52,238 bases of DNA from Salipiger mucosus DSM 16094 (GCF_000442255.1 NZ_KE557277.1:35983-88220); one strand, 5' to 3'. Shown: positions 1 to 8,541, counted from the stretch's first letter. Numbers and translations are program-made. The notes: a model not told the origin generated them from the letters alone.

Positions 1-1
1 C

Positions 2-487
2 ATCGGCGCGCTGAGCGCGCGTGACCACGCCGACCGGCTGGCGGGGCTGCGCGACACCATCGGCGCGCGCTATCCCGGCATCACGCTCTGTCCCGAGATC
101 TGCGGCTACGATCGCGCCGAGCTGCTGGAGGAACGGCTGCGCGCGGCGCTGGCCGAGGACCCCGGCATCAGCGGCATCTACAGCGCGGGCGCCGGCAACG
201 CGGGGCTGGTGCGGGCGCTGCGCGCGCAGGGGTCCGCGCGGCCCGTCGTCGTGCTGCACGAGCTGGTCGCGCACAGCCGCCGGGCGCTTGCCGAGGGCGT
301 CGTCGACGTGGTGATCGACCAGCGCCCGCACGAGGAGGTGGACCTCGCGCTCGGCCTTCTGCGGCGCATCGCCGACCGCCAGCCGTCCGGGCCGGTGCCG
401 CCCGTGGTGCCTGCCATCCATGTACCCGAGAACCTGCCGCCCGATCCCGGCGCGGCCGACGACATCCAAGGAGGAGACCCCCGATGA
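2..487 (+). CDS. LacI-family transcriptional regulator, C-terminal part (5' truncated by window edge)
   Basis: About 161 residues of the periplasmic-binding-protein-like sensor domain of a LacI/GalR regulator are visible. The DNA-binding N terminus lies outside the window. The fragment shows the usual pattern of this domain: a glycine-rich turn in [15 protein letters not shown], then a strand VVVLHEL, then [11 protein letters not shown] near the end, where LacI proteins typically read VIDQDP or similar. The stop overlaps the start of the xylose isomerase gene by four bases (ATGA). Regulator and enzyme are therefore probably cotranscribed, and the ligand is probably xylose or a related sugar. 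The family is seen in the sequence; the ligand is inferred only from the neighbour. Confidence 0.8.
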   Translation: MGALSARDHADRLAGLRDTIGARYPGITLCPEICGYDRAELLEERLRAALAEDPGISGIYSAGAGNAGLVRALRAQGSARPVVVLHELVAHSRRALAEGVVDVVIDQRPHEEVDLALGLLRRIADRQPSGPVPPVVPAIHVPENLPPDPGAADDIQGGDPR

Positions 488-1779
488 CCGATTTCTTCGC
501 AGACATCGCCCCGCTGCGCCACGATCCCGAGGGCGAGGGCATCTGCTTTCGCCACTACGACCCCGACGAGATGGTCATGGGCAAGCGCATGGAGGACCAC
601 CTGCGCTTTGCCGTGGCCTACTGGCACAGCTTCGCCTGGCCGGGGGGCGACCCCTTCGGCGGGCAGACCTTCCAGCGGCCCTGGTTCACCGACGACATGG
701 CGGGCGCGCGGCTGAAGGCGGAGGCGGCCTTCGAGCTTTTCGAGATCCTGGGCGTGCCGTTTTTCTGCTTCCACGACGCGGACATCCGCCCCGAGGGCGC
801 GAGCTTTGCCGAGAGCCGGCGGAACTTCGAGGAGATCGTCGACATCTTCGGGCAGAAGATGGAGCGCTCGAAGGTGCGGCTGCTCTGGGGGACGGCGAAC
901 ATGTTCTCGCACCGGCGCTTCATGTCGGGGGCGGCGACGAACCCCGATCCCGACGTCTTTGCCTGGTGCGCGGCGACGGTGAAGACCTGCATGGACGCGA
1001 CCCACAAGCTGAAGGGGCAGAACTACGTGCTCTGGGGCGGCCGCGAGGGCTATGAGACGCTGCTCAACACCGACATGGGGGCCGAGCTGGACCACATGGG
1101 GCGCTTCCTGTCGATGGTGGTGGACTACAAGCACAAGATCGGCTTCGAGGGCACCATCCTGATCGAGCCCAAGCCGCAGGAGCCCACCAAGCACCAGTAC
1201 GACTACGACGTGGCGACGGTCTACGGCTTCCTGCAGCGCTTCGGGCTGGAGAAGGAGGTCAAGGTCAACATCGAGCAGGGGCACGCGATCCTGGCCGGGC
1301 ACAGCTTCGAGCACGAGCTGGCGCTGGCGCGCGAGCTGGGGGTGCTGGGCTCGATCGACATGAACCGCAACGACTACCAGTCGGGCTGGGACACCGACCA
1401 GTTCCCGAACAACGTGCCCGAGGTGGCGCTGGCCTACTACGAGATCCTGCGGGCCGGGGGCTTCGACACCGGGGGGACGAACTTCGACGCCAAGCTGCGG
1501 CGCCAGTCGCTGGACGCCGAGGACCTCGTGGCGGCGCACGCGGGGGCGATGGACGTCTGCGCGCGGGGCCTGAAGGCCGCGGCGCGGATGCTGGAGGACG
1601 ATGCGCTCGAGGCGCCCCGCCGCGCGCGCTACGCCGGCTGGGAGACGCCCGAGGCGCAGGCCATGCTGGGCTCGGACCTGGACAGCATCGCGGCGCGGGT
1701 CGAGGCCGAGGGCATCAACCCCGAGCCCCGCTCGGGCCGTCAGGAGATCCTGGAGAACGTGGTGAACCGCTACGTGTGA
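484..1779 (+). CDS. xylA: xylose isomerase
   Basis: Converts D-xylose to D-xylulose in the cytoplasm, the first step of the isomerase route of xylose use. The 431-residue length is normal for the longer (class II) xylose isomerases. Family signatures are clear. [12 protein letters not shown] carries the catalytic His97 and Asp100. [18 protein letters not shown] carries the metal-ligand Glu and the His/Asp cluster. [14 protein letters not shown] is followed by [19 protein letters not shown] with further metal ligands. The ATG follows a GGAGG (GAGGAGACCCCCG) and overlaps the LacI-family stop, so the two genes are coupled. No xylulokinase gene follows; a hairpin lies about 20 bases after the stop. 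The function call is secure by motif. Confidence 0.97.
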   Translation: MTDFFADIAPLRHDPEGEGICFRHYDPDEMVMGKRMEDHLRFAVAYWHSFAWPGGDPFGGQTFQRPWFTDDMAGARLKAEAAFELFEILGVPFFCFHDADIRPEGASFAESRRNFEEIVDIFGQKMERSKVRLLWGTANMFSHRRFMSGAATNPDPDVFAWCAATVKTCMDATHKLKGQNYVLWGGREGYETLLNTDMGAELDHMGRFLSMVVDYKHKIGFEGTILIEPKPQEPTKHQYDYDVATVYGFLQRFGLEKEVKVNIEQGHAILAGHSFEHELALARELGVLGSIDMNRNDYQSGWDTDQFPNNVPEVALAYYEILRAGGFDTGGTNFDAKLRRQSLDAEDLVAAHAGAMDVCARGLKAAARMLEDDALEAPRRARYAGWETPEAQAMLGSDLDSIAARVEAEGINPEPRSGRQEILENVVNRYV

Positions 1780-1799
1780 GGCCGGGTTTGGAGGGGTGC

Positions 1800-1821
1800 C
1801 CCGCCCCCGAGTGGGGGCGGG
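1800..1821. terminator. GC-rich hairpin after xylA
   Basis: A perfect 9-bp stem (CCCGCCCCC / GGGGGCGGG) with a GAGT loop lies 20 bases after the xylA stop. There is no T-run on either side, so termination is plausible but not certain. It also marks the boundary between the high-GC xyl genes and the AT-richer block to the right. Confidence 0.45.
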
Positions 1822-1837
1822 TAGCAAAACACGGCGC

Positions 1838-2232
1838 TTAATCCCCCAAAAGCAAGAGTAGTCCGTCATAAAATTTCTGCAGGCTTGGCGAAGTATTTTC
1901 ATTAATAGCAATTTGCAAACCAATTTCGCGAGCGGCCTCGATTTTTCTCAATCCGGACGAGAAAAAGCCGGCCTTTTTACATTCGCGCTCGAATGCCTCC
2001 CAGGTGCCTCCTGAAATGTTATCGCTATTTCTGTATTTGGCTTTTTTTGCGACAGTGGAGGGCAGCCGGCTATAAGCGCGGCATGCCGCTTTCCAATTCC
2101 CAAAGTACCATGCTTCCAGCTCTTCGATTGAAATTCTTGTCAATCCTGAAAATGAAATTCCATCTGGATTTGTTTTCGTTGGAATGCCGGCGTCAAGAAA
2201 GCTTCTCTCCAAAGTCGATTTTAGGGCGTTAA
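1838..2232 (-). pseudogene. DUF4276 protein remnant (C-terminal ~131 residues), cut by the IS5 element
   Basis: The reading frame from 2232 down to 1838 encodes the C-terminal part of a DUF4276 protein. Recognisable stretches are ISIEELEAWYFGNW, AKYRNSDNISGGTWEA and FFSSGLRKIEAAREIG, which are family hallmarks. The N-terminal half is missing. The frame stays open into the IS element (to 2479), but residues upstream of LNALKSTLERSF are IS sequence read backwards. The remnant is clearly AT-richer than its neighbours, consistent with horizontal origin. DUF4276 genes often stand next to AAA/SMC-like ATPase genes in accessory regions; no such partner remains here. The protein is presumed non-functional. 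Confidence 0.8.
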
Positions 2233-2249
2233 GGAGAGTCTGAAAAACC
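2233..2249 (+). repeat. IS5 left terminal inverted repeat
   Basis: GGAGAGTCTGAAAAACC, directly after TTAA at 2229-2232. It shares GGA, GTCTGAA and AC with the right end. Confidence 0.7.
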
Positions 2250-2304
2250 TCGCGCTTTGGCCGGGTTGAGATAAACTGGGCGAGACGAAGAAGGATGCCC
2301 ACCA

Positions 2305-3261
2305 ATGCCCAAGCAACCTGCGTTTCCCGGTCTCCGCCACGCGATGAAGAAGAAGCAGACCCGGCGTGAGAAGTTTCTCGCGGAGATGGACTCGGTGGTG
2401 CCCTGGACGCGCCTTCTGGCGCTGATTGAGCCGCATTATCCGAAGGTTGGGCCGAAGGGTGGTCGGCCGCCGATGCCACTGGAGACGATGCTGCGGGTGT
2501 ATTTCCTGCAGCAATGGTATGCGCTGAGCGATCCCATGGCTGAGGAGATGCTCTACGACAGCGAGTCCATGCGCCGGTTCGCAGGCATCGAACTCGGTGA
2601 TGATCGTGTCCCGGATGAGACGACGATCCTGAACTTCAGACACCTGCTGGAGAAGCACGCGCTGACGGAGCGTTTGTTCGTTGAAGTGAACAAACATCTG
2701 GCCGATCAGGGCATCACGCTGCGCTCGGGCACACTGGTCGATGCGACGATCATCGACGCGCCGTCCTCGACCAAGAACGAAGCCGGGGCGCGCGATCCGG
2801 AGATGTCGTCAACGAAGAAGGGCAATGACTGGTTCTTCGGGATGAAGGCGCACGTTGGCGTCGATGCCGAGAGCGGCATCGTGCATAGCCTCGAGACCAC
2901 CACGGCGAAGGTGCATGACAGCCAGGTCTGGGATGAGCTCCTCCATGGCGAGGAGACGTCGGTGTGGGCGGACAAGGGCTATGTCAGCGCTGCGCGCGAG
3001 GCCCATTTCTCCGGCCCGGACAAGTTCTGGGGCGTCATGCGGAAGGCGCCGAAGGGCGCTGCGCTGGACCCCATCGACGAGCACATCAATCGGATTATCG
3101 CGATGGTGCGGGCGCGGGTGGAGCATCCATTCCGCGTGCTCAAGCGCCAATTCGGGTATCTGAAGACCCGCTACCGTGGCCTCGCGAAGAACCGCGCGCA
3201 ACTCTTCACGCTGTTCGCCCTCGGCAACCTGTTCCTCGTACGAAGAAAGCTGATGCCATGA
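2305..3261 (+). CDS. IS5-family transposase
   Basis: A 318-residue DDE transposase that would excise and reinsert the surrounding IS. The DDE triad is visible as Asp146 in LVDATIIDAP, Asp223 in VWADKGY and Glu273 in RARVEHPFRVLKRQFGY. The last is followed by the family's KTRYRGLAKN and a leucine-rich end. The N-terminal KGGRPPMPLETMLRVYFLQQW is the usual IS5-group DUF772 region. Length is complete and no frameshift is seen, so the enzyme may be active. The ATG at 2305 was chosen because it gives the family-normal N terminus and follows GGATGCCCACCA. Confidence 0.95.
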   Translation: MPKQPAFPGLRHAMKKKQTRREKFLAEMDSVVPWTRLLALIEPHYPKVGPKGGRPPMPLETMLRVYFLQQWYALSDPMAEEMLYDSESMRRFAGIELGDDRVPDETTILNFRHLLEKHALTERLFVEVNKHLADQGITLRSGTLVDATIIDAPSSTKNEAGARDPEMSSTKKGNDWFFGMKAHVGVDAESGIVHSLETTTAKVHDSQVWDELLHGEETSVWADKGYVSAAREAHFSGPDKFWGVMRKAPKGAALDPIDEHINRIIAMVRARVEHPFRVLKRQFGYLKTRYRGLAKNRAQLFTLFALGNLFLVRRKLMP

Positions 3262-4013
3262 GCCGGACTCTGTCCGAGGACCCCGTTTCGGGGCCTCAAC
3301 AATGCCAAATCCGGCGAAATCAAATGCGCCTCGGGCTCACGCACCGATTTCACAGCCCGGATGGCCGGATGTCGGCGAAGCCGAAGCCGTAGTTCAGACC
3401 TTCCCATTGTAGTCGCGCCAGAGAAACCGAATACGCGATGCAGAGGGCCAATCGAGCTGTGCGAAACGGGTTGGAAACCGGTGCGCTCATAGAGCGCACG
3501 GGCACGTGAGTTTTCATCGACTACGTCGAGCCGAATCCGTTTGAGCCCCTTCAAAAGGGCGTAGTCTTCTATCGCTGCGAGCAGTCGAGAGCCGATCCCG
3601 AGGCCTCGCGCGGTTCGGTGAACGAAAATACCGTCCATCAACAGTGTTCCGGGTTCGCAATCACGCTCAAGCAATGCAAGCAATCCACCACGCCAAACCG
3701 AGCCGACCGTGCCGTAACTGGCCCGCAGCTCTCGCATGCCACCTCCCACGAACGCGCCTTCCAGCGTCTTAAAGCCTGCAACACCCAGGAAGCGTCCACC
3801 GGCTGAAACCGCACTGATCGCATGGGCGGCATCGAGATTGCCCTCAATGAAGTTGATTGCTCTATCCGGAGGGCCAAGCGGTATGCGGAGCTTCGCGGCA
3901 AACGCGTCCCAGTAGCCTGAAGCTGCCACCACACGATGCGAATGGCGAAGTCCTTCCTCTATGTGGACGGCCTCGTCAGGTATCGGTGGATTTGGTCCCC
4001 GATGAAGGGTCAT
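3171..4013 (-). CDS. GNAT-family N-acetyltransferase with an IS-derived C-terminal tail
   Basis: Residues 1-203 form a GNAT acetyltransferase. The acetyl-CoA loop RGLGIGSRLL (136-145) and the downstream DVVDENSRARALYERTGF block are typical. Homologous sequence stops at FGFSGATTM (3405). The remaining 77 residues are translated from the IS5 element in antisense, so the natural stop has been lost. The core fold is complete apart from the last few residues, so activity is possible but the tail may destabilise it. The start overlaps the stop of the sterol-desaturase-like gene (ATGA), so the two were coupled. The acceptor substrate is unknown. Confidence 0.8.
   Translation of the reverse strand: MTLHRGPNPPIPDEAVHIEEGLRHSHRVVAASGYWDAFAAKLRIPLGPPDRAINFIEGNLDAAHAISAVSAGGRFLGVAGFKTLEGAFVGGGMRELRASYGTVGSVWRGGLLALLERDCEPGTLLMDGIFVHRTARGLGIGSRLLAAIEDYALLKGLKRIRLDVVDENSRARALYERTGFQPVSHSSIGPLHRVFGFSGATTMGRSELRLRLRRHPAIRAVKSVREPEAHLISPDLALLRPRNGVLGQSPAHGISFLRTRNRLPRANSVKSCARFFARPR
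3388..3404 (-). repeat. IS5 right terminal inverted repeat
   Basis: Read on the minus strand it is GGAAGGTCTGAACTACG. It lies 127 bases after the transposase stop, at the point where the GNAT frame enters IS sequence. Confidence 0.65.
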
Positions 4014-4918
4014 TGCGTGCTCTCCTTAACAGCAGAATTTCTATCAGACTTTTGCGGTTTCAAGTAATCGGGCTGCCATGTCAGTCGTCCGAAACAGGTC
4101 CAGAGCCTATCGCTCCATGTCCGGCACCGGCGCATGTCGCGCCAGATGTTGCGGTATTCTATGAAGTTGATGGTGACGGGATTGTTGGTGTCGATGTTCC
4201 AAGTCAGACCGTAGATCACCTTGTCTTCTTCGCGCTGGAGGGTGCCGAAGAGCTTGTCCCATAGGATCAGGACGCCGCCGTAGTTCTTGTCCAGATACTT
4301 TCGGTTCGACCCGTGATGCACGCGATGCACTGAAGGCGTGTTAAATACCTCGTCCAGCCAGCCGAACTGGCGCACGTGTTCCGTGTGGACCCAATGCTGA
4401 TACTGGGCGACCAGTATGAGGCCGATGATAGCCTGAAAGGGGTTGAACCCAAGCAGGACCATGGGGATGAGGAAAAGCCATTCGAACAGGCTCTCGACCC
4501 AACTCAACCGGAAGCCGACAGTCAGGTTATAGTTCTGGGATGAGTGGTGGACGCTGTGGCTGGCCCACAGGATGCGCCGCTCGTGCTCGATGCGGTGCAT
4601 CCAGTAGTAGGTCAAATCTGCCGCAAAAAAGGCGAGCACCCATGACCACCAGACCATCGGGAGTTCCCACGGCACCAGCCAGTAGACGGGCAGCAGCCCG
4701 AGAAGCCCGACTGTAGCGAATGCAGTGGTTTCCAGAACCTGGTTCACCACGAAGATAGCGCAATTGGCGGCGGTATCCTTCCAGCGTCGCTCCTTCCTTG
4801 TTGTCAGGTCCAGCAAAACCTCGGCTAGGGTCAGCCCTAGATTGATCAGGGAGATGAACCCGATGACTTGCAGGATCGACTTCGTCTCGAAGAGCGCTCT
4901 CAGGGCGTCAATGCTCAT
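4010..4918 (-). CDS. sterol desaturase / fatty acid hydroxylase family membrane protein
   Basis: A 302-residue integral membrane di-iron oxidase. The histidine clusters are intact: HRIEH (108-112), HSVHH (121-125), QHWVHTEH (174-181) and HRVHH (198-202). Hydrophobic segments lie near residues 14-38, 52-80, 85-106 and 140-172. The family hydroxylates or desaturates lipids or sterols; the substrate here cannot be told from sequence. The start follows a strong GGAGG (rc of CCTCC at 4928-4932). It lies just inside the divergent promoter region that carries the TetR palindrome, so repression by the neighbouring TetR protein is likely. The gene is coupled to the GNAT gene downstream. Confidence 0.88.
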   Translation of the reverse strand: MSIDALRALFETKSILQVIGFISLINLGLTLAEVLLDLTTRKERRWKDTAANCAIFVVNQVLETTAFATVGLLGLLPVYWLVPWELPMVWWSWVLAFFAADLTYYWMHRIEHERRILWASHSVHHSSQNYNLTVGFRLSWVESLFEWLFLIPMVLLGFNPFQAIIGLILVAQYQHWVHTEHVRQFGWLDEVFNTPSVHRVHHGSNRKYLDKNYGGVLILWDKLFGTLQREEDKVIYGLTWNIDTNNPVTINFIEYRNIWRDMRRCRTWSDRLWTCFGRLTWQPDYLKPQKSDRNSAVKESTQ

Positions 4919-4957
4919 GCGGGGTTTCCTCCAGATCGGCTGTGTGCTACTAAATAT

Positions 4958-4975
4958 TGAACGAACGTTCGTTCA
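4958..4975. promoter_or_regulatory. 18-bp perfect palindrome, probable TetR operator
   Basis: TGAACGAACGTTCGTTCA is a perfect palindrome built on the GAACGAAC half-site, as is common for TetR-family operators. It lies 39 bases upstream of the desaturase-like start (4918) and 29 bases upstream of the tetR start (5005), so one dimer site could control both directions. The role is inferred from position and symmetry. Confidence 0.8.
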
Positions 4976-5004
4976 TTAATCGAAAGTTTCTAGCTGAGGT
5001 CAAG

Positions 5005-5625
5005 ATGGGCGGTCCCAATATGGAAAAGGGCAAGCGGGAGCTGGCGGCTGAAGCGCGCCGGAAGTTGCTGATGGAAGCAGCGATCACCTGTTTTGCCGAG
5101 AGCGGGATCGCTCGAACGAGCATGCGCGATATCGCACGCAAGGCGGGCGTCAGTATCGGTAACCTCTACAATCACTTTCCAGGTCGCGACGATCTGATCG
5201 CAGAGATCGCAAAGATGGAAACGGCGGGGCTGACCGGGATCGTCGAGGCGGTAAAGGCCTGTGGGGAAAGCGGCGCGGCAGTGGAGACTTTCGTGATGCG
5301 CTATTTCGATCATTGCGCTGAGCCGGTATCGGCGGTCCTGACCATCGAGATTACGTCCGAGGCCCTGCGCAACCCGGAAATCGGCAGGCTCTTCAGCGGC
5401 AACCGGAGCATGTTAATCGCCTACCTGGCCGAGGCGATGGCGTTGGAAAGACCAGAGCCGACCCGTGCCGAAGAGGAAAGGCACCTGCAGACCGCTGGAC
5501 TTATTCTCGATACGGTCGAAGGGTTCGCGCTGCGCGTGGGACTCGGCGGAAAGCCTGCCACCGACGCCGACAAGCTGGCGCTGATGGCCTTCATCGACCG
5601 TGCCGTGAATGGCGATGTTCCATGA
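5005..5625 (+). CDS. TetR/AcrR-family transcriptional regulator
   Basis: A 206-residue repressor with the TetR helix-turn-helix near the N terminus: TSMRDIARKAGVSIGNLYNHFPGRDDLI. A C-terminal all-helical ligand domain of the usual size follows. The start was set at the ATG at 5005, preceded by GAGG at a 5-base spacing. A longer frame from TTG at 4957 would start inside the palindromic operator and is less likely. The gene diverges from the sterol-desaturase-like gene and overlaps the following hydrolase gene by four bases (ATGA). It therefore probably represses itself, the hydrolase and the desaturase/GNAT pair together. The ligand is unknown, but lipid-like is plausible from the neighbours. 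Confidence 0.9.
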   Translation: MGGPNMEKGKRELAAEARRKLLMEAAITCFAESGIARTSMRDIARKAGVSIGNLYNHFPGRDDLIAEIAKMETAGLTGIVEAVKACGESGAAVETFVMRYFDHCAEPVSAVLTIEITSEALRNPEIGRLFSGNRSMLIAYLAEAMALERPEPTRAEEERHLQTAGLILDTVEGFALRVGLGGKPATDADKLALMAFIDRAVNGDVP

Positions 5626-6695
5626 AGAGGCGGTGGATCGTTTGGGTCACCCTGGGTCTTATAGCGACAGTGGCATCGCTGGCGGGCGCGTTGGTGGCGT
5701 TCTCGCGCATTGCGGATTTCGAGATCCCGGCCGTCCCGGCCACGGACATCGGATTCGAGCATGATGGAGCGACGCTGCAGGGAACGCTCCTCGCGGCTTC
5801 CGAGATCGGACCGATCCTCTTGATCGTGCATGGCGATGGTGCGCAGGATCGCTGGTCCGACACGGGTTATCTGCCTCTGATCAATGCGCTGGTTGGAGCG
5901 GGCGTTTCGGTGTTCAGTTGGGACAAGCCAGGCGTTGGTGCGTCATCCGGCAATTGGTTGTCGCAGTCGATGCATGACCGAGCGGCCGAAGCCGCCGAAG
6001 CGCTAGCCGCAATTCGTGCGCAGCCCGGCAACGAGAACCGGCCCATCGGTCTTCTGGGCTTTTCCCAAGCCGGATGGGTGTTGCCGCGTGTGCCATCACT
6101 GACGGAGCAAGCGGATTTTCTGGTCCTGATCGGGGCCGCGATCAACTGGCAGGACCAGGGGCGATACTTCACTACGGTGCAGCTCTCGCGGGAAGGCAGG
6201 TCGTTGGAGGAGATCGCGGCTGAGCTGGATCGGCAGGCAAAGAGCGACCAGCGCCGCTTCGGGCCGGGCGCGACCTATCGAGATTACGTCGCTGCGGAAC
6301 GTGCCGCGGGACGGCCCGAAGGCGAAATCCTGACAAAGGATCGCTTCGGGTTCATTCGTCTCAACCATGGCGAAGACGCACGGGAGCATATTGCCCGCCT
6401 CACCCTGCCGATGTTGGTACTCATGGGGGCGGACGATCTGAACGTCGATCCGCTGGAGACGGTCTCAGTCTATCAGGAGTTGATCGGCATGGCGCATCCG
6501 CAGAACCGGATACACCTGGTCCCCGGTGCAACCCATTCGCTGCTCGATGCCCGTTACTACAATTACCAGCTGCCGGACCAATGGCCTTTCGCTGCGAAGG
6601 TCAGGTTCGCGCTGGCCGGTCGCGATGCCTATTCGCGGGACGTGATCAACATCATTGCCGGATGGATCGATGAAACAGCCGTGATAACGCAATGA
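5622..6695 (+). CDS. alpha/beta-hydrolase with N-terminal membrane anchor
   Basis: A 357-residue serine hydrolase. Residues 5-28 are a hydrophobic segment (signal anchor or uncleaved signal peptide), so the enzyme probably acts outside the cytoplasmic membrane. The nucleophile elbow GFSQAG gives Ser148, with an oxyanion-side HGDG at 70-73. The acid is in MGADDLNVD and the catalytic His in PGATHSLLD. The layout resembles the CocE/dienelactone-hydrolase-like S9/S15 esterases and peptidases. It overlaps tetR by four bases and is its operon partner. The substrate is not recognised. Confidence 0.85.
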   Translation: MKRRWIVWVTLGLIATVASLAGALVAFSRIADFEIPAVPATDIGFEHDGATLQGTLLAASEIGPILLIVHGDGAQDRWSDTGYLPLINALVGAGVSVFSWDKPGVGASSGNWLSQSMHDRAAEAAEALAAIRAQPGNENRPIGLLGFSQAGWVLPRVPSLTEQADFLVLIGAAINWQDQGRYFTTVQLSREGRSLEEIAAELDRQAKSDQRRFGPGATYRDYVAAERAAGRPEGEILTKDRFGFIRLNHGEDAREHIARLTLPMLVLMGADDLNVDPLETVSVYQELIGMAHPQNRIHLVPGATHSLLDARYYNYQLPDQWPFAAKVRFALAGRDAYSRDVINIIAGWIDETAVITQ

Positions 6696-6982
6696 TCGAA
6701 CGAATTCACGCAGTGCTCAGGCAGCCTTTCTGGTTGGGAAAGCAGCCCCAGATCGACCGCTTTTTCAGCCCCACGCATATCGAAGCGGACCTTGGCGCAG
6801 CTGCAGCGAATTGGTGGTTTGTCCGCATAGCCAACGCTCCTGACCGCCGTAGCGAATGTCCGCGTCGGGCCTGCCGTGCAGTCAGACGCAATGCTGCTGA
6901 TCGCAGGGGCAGACCTATATCGTGCCGTTCAGGAGACCAAGGCAGATCGCCCCGGCAGCGGAGATCCTTGTCGGGGCTGAGC
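6692..6982 (+). other. gene-poor junction holding the apparent start of a truncated gene
   Basis: An ATG at 6692 overlaps the hydrolase stop by four bases. About 20 residues (MIERIHAVLRQPFWLGKQP) read like a normal start, after which the frame runs into a low-complexity Arg-rich sequence antisense to bioB. This suggests a third coupled gene whose body was lost, with a break somewhere after about 6750. The remaining stretch up to bioB contains no other gene that I can support. Confidence 0.35.
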
Positions 6983-7957
6983 CTATACCGCTGCGAGCCG
7001 GGCGGCGGCCTTCGCAGGGGCAATGTGCATCCCGAGCCGGACCAGCAGATCCTGATCTTTCCACACCGCCGGATTGCCGGTGGTCAGCAGCTGGTCACCC
7101 ACGAAGATCGAGTTTGCGCCCGCAAGAAAGCACAGCGTCTGCACCTCGTCGCTCATCCCCGTGCGCCCGGCGGACAGGCGCAGGACCGAGGCGGGCATCA
7201 GGATGCGGGCCAGCGCCACCATGCGCACCAGCGCGAAGGGGTCGACGGCTTGGGCGCGCGCCTGCACCGGCACGCCCTCGACCTCGTTCCACAGGTTCAC
7301 CGGCACACTGTCGGGATGCGCGGGGAGGGTCGCCAGCGTCACCAGCATGGCGATGCGGTCTTCCTCGGCCTCGCCCATGCCGAGGATGCCGCCACAGCAG
7401 ACCTTGATGCCGCCCTTGCGGACCTGCTCGACCGTATCGAGGCGGTCCTCCATCGTGCGGGTGCTGGCGATCTGGGCATAATACGCCGGCGAGGTGTCGA
7501 TGTTGTGGTTGTAGAAATCGAGCCCCGCCGCCTTCAGCCGGGCGACCTGGGCAGGGGAGAGCATCCCCAGCGTCATGCAGGTCTCGAGTCCCAGATCGGC
7601 CACGCCCCGGACCATGTCGCAGAGCTTGTCCATGTCGCGGTCCTTGGGGCTGCGCCAGGCGGCGCCCATGCAGAACCTTTGCGCCCCGGCGGCCTTGGCG
7701 CGCCTGGCGGCTGCCAGAACCTCCTCCGGTTCCATCAGCTTGGTGGCCTTTACGCCCGTGTCGTGATGGGCGGATTGCGAGCAATAGCCGCAATCCTCCG
7801 GGCAGCCGCCGGTCTTGATGCTGAGCAGGCTCGCGGTCTCGATCGTGGTCGGGTCGAAATGGGCGCGGTGCAGCGTCTGGGCGCGGTGGAGCAGGTCGGG
7901 AAAGGGCAGGGCGTGAAGCTCCCGTGCTTCTTGCATGGTCCAGTCGGTCCGGATCAT
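6983..7957 (-). CDS. bioB: biotin synthase
   Basis: Radical-SAM enzyme that inserts sulfur into dethiobiotin, the last step of biotin synthesis. The radical-SAM cluster motif CPEDCGYC (Cys52, Cys56, Cys59) is intact. The family blocks [26 protein letters not shown] and [10 protein letters not shown], with the [2Fe-2S] cysteines, follow. Its 324 residues are normal for BioB. The ATG at 7957 overlaps the bioY stop by four bases, so the pair is translationally coupled. No bioF, bioD or bioA lies nearby. Regulation by BioR is expected from the boxes upstream of bioY. Confidence 0.96.
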   Translation of the reverse strand: MIRTDWTMQEARELHALPFPDLLHRAQTLHRAHFDPTTIETASLLSIKTGGCPEDCGYCSQSAHHDTGVKATKLMEPEEVLAAARRAKAAGAQRFCMGAAWRSPKDRDMDKLCDMVRGVADLGLETCMTLGMLSPAQVARLKAAGLDFYNHNIDTSPAYYAQIASTRTMEDRLDTVEQVRKGGIKVCCGGILGMGEAEEDRIAMLVTLATLPAHPDSVPVNLWNEVEGVPVQARAQAVDPFALVRMVALARILMPASVLRLSAGRTGMSDEVQTLCFLAGANSIFVGDQLLTTGNPAVWKDQDLLVRLGMHIAPAKAAARLAAV

Positions 7958-8511
7958 TGTCTGCGCTCCTTCAGACGGGTGATCGCCGCGTTCAGGCCGC
8001 TGGCCAGGGCGACCTTGAGCAGATCGCCGAGGATGAATGGCGTGAAGCCTGCGGCGATCAGGCCGGGAAGCGGGACGAAGGCGGTCAGCCAGAGCAGGCC
8101 GACGGCATAGACGACGGCAAGACCGGCGAGCATCGCAAGTGCCTGACCGATCCACCCCCGATTGCGGGACAGCCAGCCGATGACCAATGTCGAGAGCAGA
8201 TAGCCCGCGAGGTAGCCGCCCGTCGGCCCGACGAGATAGGCAAGCCCGATGCCACGTTCCGGCGCATTGGAAAAGACCGGCAGGCCCAATGCACCAACGG
8301 CCAGATAGGTTGCCATCGCCGCGAAACCAAGCCTCGGTCCGAGCGCGGCGGCGAGAAAGAAGACGGCCAGCGTGTGAAGGGTCATCGGGACCGGCCAGAA
8401 CGGGATCTGCACCTTGCCGCCAATTGTTATCAGCAGGGCGCCACCAAGTACGACGGCGATGCCGCGCCAGAGCGATGCGGGGCGGGTCCGGGATGGGTCG
8501 AGAAATGCCAT
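7954..8511 (-). CDS. bioY: biotin transporter BioY (copy 1, BioR-regulated)
   Basis: S-component of the biotin ECF transporter, or a solitary biotin uptake protein, in the cytoplasmic membrane. The 185 residues form about six hydrophobic helices. The family signature is visible as [19 protein letters not shown] near the start, then [11 protein letters not shown], and [16 protein letters not shown] near the end. No bioM or bioN energising genes are in the window. It is coupled to bioB. Two BioR boxes lie in the 84-base gap between bioR and this gene. A second BioY is encoded at 45439-46038. Confidence 0.95.
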   Translation of the reverse strand: MAFLDPSRTRPASLWRGIAVVLGGALLITIGGKVQIPFWPVPMTLHTLAVFFLAAALGPRLGFAAMATYLAVGALGLPVFSNAPERGIGLAYLVGPTGGYLAGYLLSTLVIGWLSRNRGWIGQALAMLAGLAVVYAVGLLWLTAFVPLPGLIAAGFTPFILGDLLKVALASGLNAAITRLKERRQ

Positions 8512-8541
8512 GTGTCTGTCCTCCGAAGATAGGCGTGGAAT

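Larger units (their letters stand above)
2233..3404 (+). mobile_element. IS5-family insertion sequence, 1172 bp
   Basis: The element holds one transposase gene and imperfect terminal inverted repeats. The left end reads GGAGAGTCTGAAAAACC and the right end, on the other strand, GGAAGGTCTGAACTACG, matching at 12 of 17 positions. The boundaries fit the flanking genes: DUF4276 homology stops at 2232, and the GNAT protein loses its family-like sequence exactly at 3405. The left flank is TTAA, a fitting IS5 target, but the right flank is CATT. No 4-bp target duplication is therefore present, and the element probably sits at a deletion or recombination junction. The group assignment within IS5 was not determined. 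Confidence 0.85.

Noticed and set aside
178-1923. Long open frame on the minus strand opposite xylA
   Set aside because: Its translation is repetitive and Arg/Val/Leu-rich, typical of an antisense frame of a high-GC gene, while the plus strand carries a fully conserved xylose isomerase.
3405-3420. A target-site duplication at the IS right end
   Set aside because: The left flank is TTAA but the right flank is CATT (or CCAT if shifted by one base); no match within one base of either end.
6706-7023. Minus-strand frame in the junction before bioB
   Set aside because: Arg-rich with no ribosome-binding site and it overlaps the bioB end; likely decayed non-coding sequence.
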